A DNA stretch of 49,191 nt from an uncultured Fibrobacter sp. (lineage in GTDB: Bacteria; Fibrobacterota; Fibrobacteria; Fibrobacterales; Fibrobacteraceae), in contig OMSO01000010.1 in NCBI GenBank assembly GCA_900313675.1, positions 1 to 49,191 of the forward strand, in the 5' to 3' direction. Under the pieces are notes generated by a model that saw nothing but the letters and a program-made list of their open reading frames with translations, was not told where the DNA came from and did no database searches. This document shows positions 49,096-49,191 of this stretch, one piece after another. Numbering within the stretch: the stretch's first letter is position 1; each line of letters starts with the position of its first letter. The position numbers were made by a program, and so were the translations under genes.

Positions 49096-49191
49096 AGGTA
49101 TGGGCTATGGGGTATGAGCACGCCTTGTTTCACAAGGCTTTGAGCAAAAAATTGGCGCCGAAGGCGCGATTGTAAAAGCTCAAAGGCACGA
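49093..49191. repeat. heptamer repeat array R8 (continues past the window)
   Basis: TAGAGGT ATGGGCT ATGGGGT ATGAGCA, then hairpins CCTTG-TTTCA-CAAGG and GGCGCC-GAA-GGCGC with TTTGAG and CTCAAAG text. The ispG stop codon is its first three bases. Confidence 0.8.

Overview
The window is about 49 kb of chromosome that looks like Fibrobacter (phylum Fibrobacterota). Three proteins carry the FISUMP domain (Fibrobacter succinogenes major paralogous domain). One belongs to the Fibrobacter-specific TIGR02147 family. Lipoproteins have polyserine linkers, there is a lipoprotein GH5 cellulase, and several promoters fit the Bacteroidota-like consensus TTG-N20-TAnnTTTG. There is no sign of a prophage, a plasmid, rRNA or a CRISPR array.

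Layout. 1-2.3 kb: end of a DUF4832-type protein, a small membrane protein, a HAD phosphatase and a secreted DUF1573-like protein. 2.4-5.7 kb: tRNA-Pro, priA, dusA. 5.9-10.3 kb: a plus-strand run (aspartoacylase-family hydrolase, acidic hypothetical, secreted protein, HAD hydrolase) facing an envelope coiled-coil protein. 10.4-11.3 kb: tRNA-Gly followed by a gene-free, hairpin-rich stretch bounded by a duplicate of the tRNA 3' end. 11.4-18.9 kb: FISUMP protein, THUMP RNA methyltransferase, YbjQ, acyltransferase and thrH, hslO, DJ-1/PfpI, mnmA. 18.9-23.1 kb: MoxR-DUF58-transglutaminase operon. 23.1-27.9 kb: lipoprotein, long-chain acyl-CoA ligase, small membrane protein, PAS/GGDEF/EAL protein. 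28.1-30.7 kb: siroheme pathway in two fusion genes. 30.7-40.2 kb (minus strand): wHTH-like hypothetical, LPP20-like lipoprotein, two-domain FISUMP lipoprotein, large surface metallopeptidase/propeller/barrel protein, GH5 lipoprotein. 40.5-49.1 kb: tandem SagB-like oxidoreductase, lrgAB, TIGR02147 plus FISUMP lipoprotein pair, metK, long-form ispG.

The strongest unexplained signal is a family of dispersed repeats with a strict 7-bp period. Typical units are TAGGGGT, TAGGATC, TGAGTTA and CCTCAAA, mixed with short variable hairpins. They fill intergenic gaps, and at four or more genes they abut or supply the stop codon. Related repeats are inserted in frame in conserved enzymes (THUMP methyltransferase, CobA-HemD, chelatase-dehydrogenase), and one forms the linker joining two fused enzymes. 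A separate palindromic repeat encodes part of a lipoprotein signal peptide. Two copies of an 83-bp composite unit lie inverted about 12 kb apart with only two differences.

A second genome-style signal is the position of the -7 box. In about a dozen genes a TAnnTTTG-like box ends only 4-5 nt before the start codon, which predicts leaderless mRNAs. The lipoprotein genes instead have longer leaders with Shine-Dalgarno sequences.
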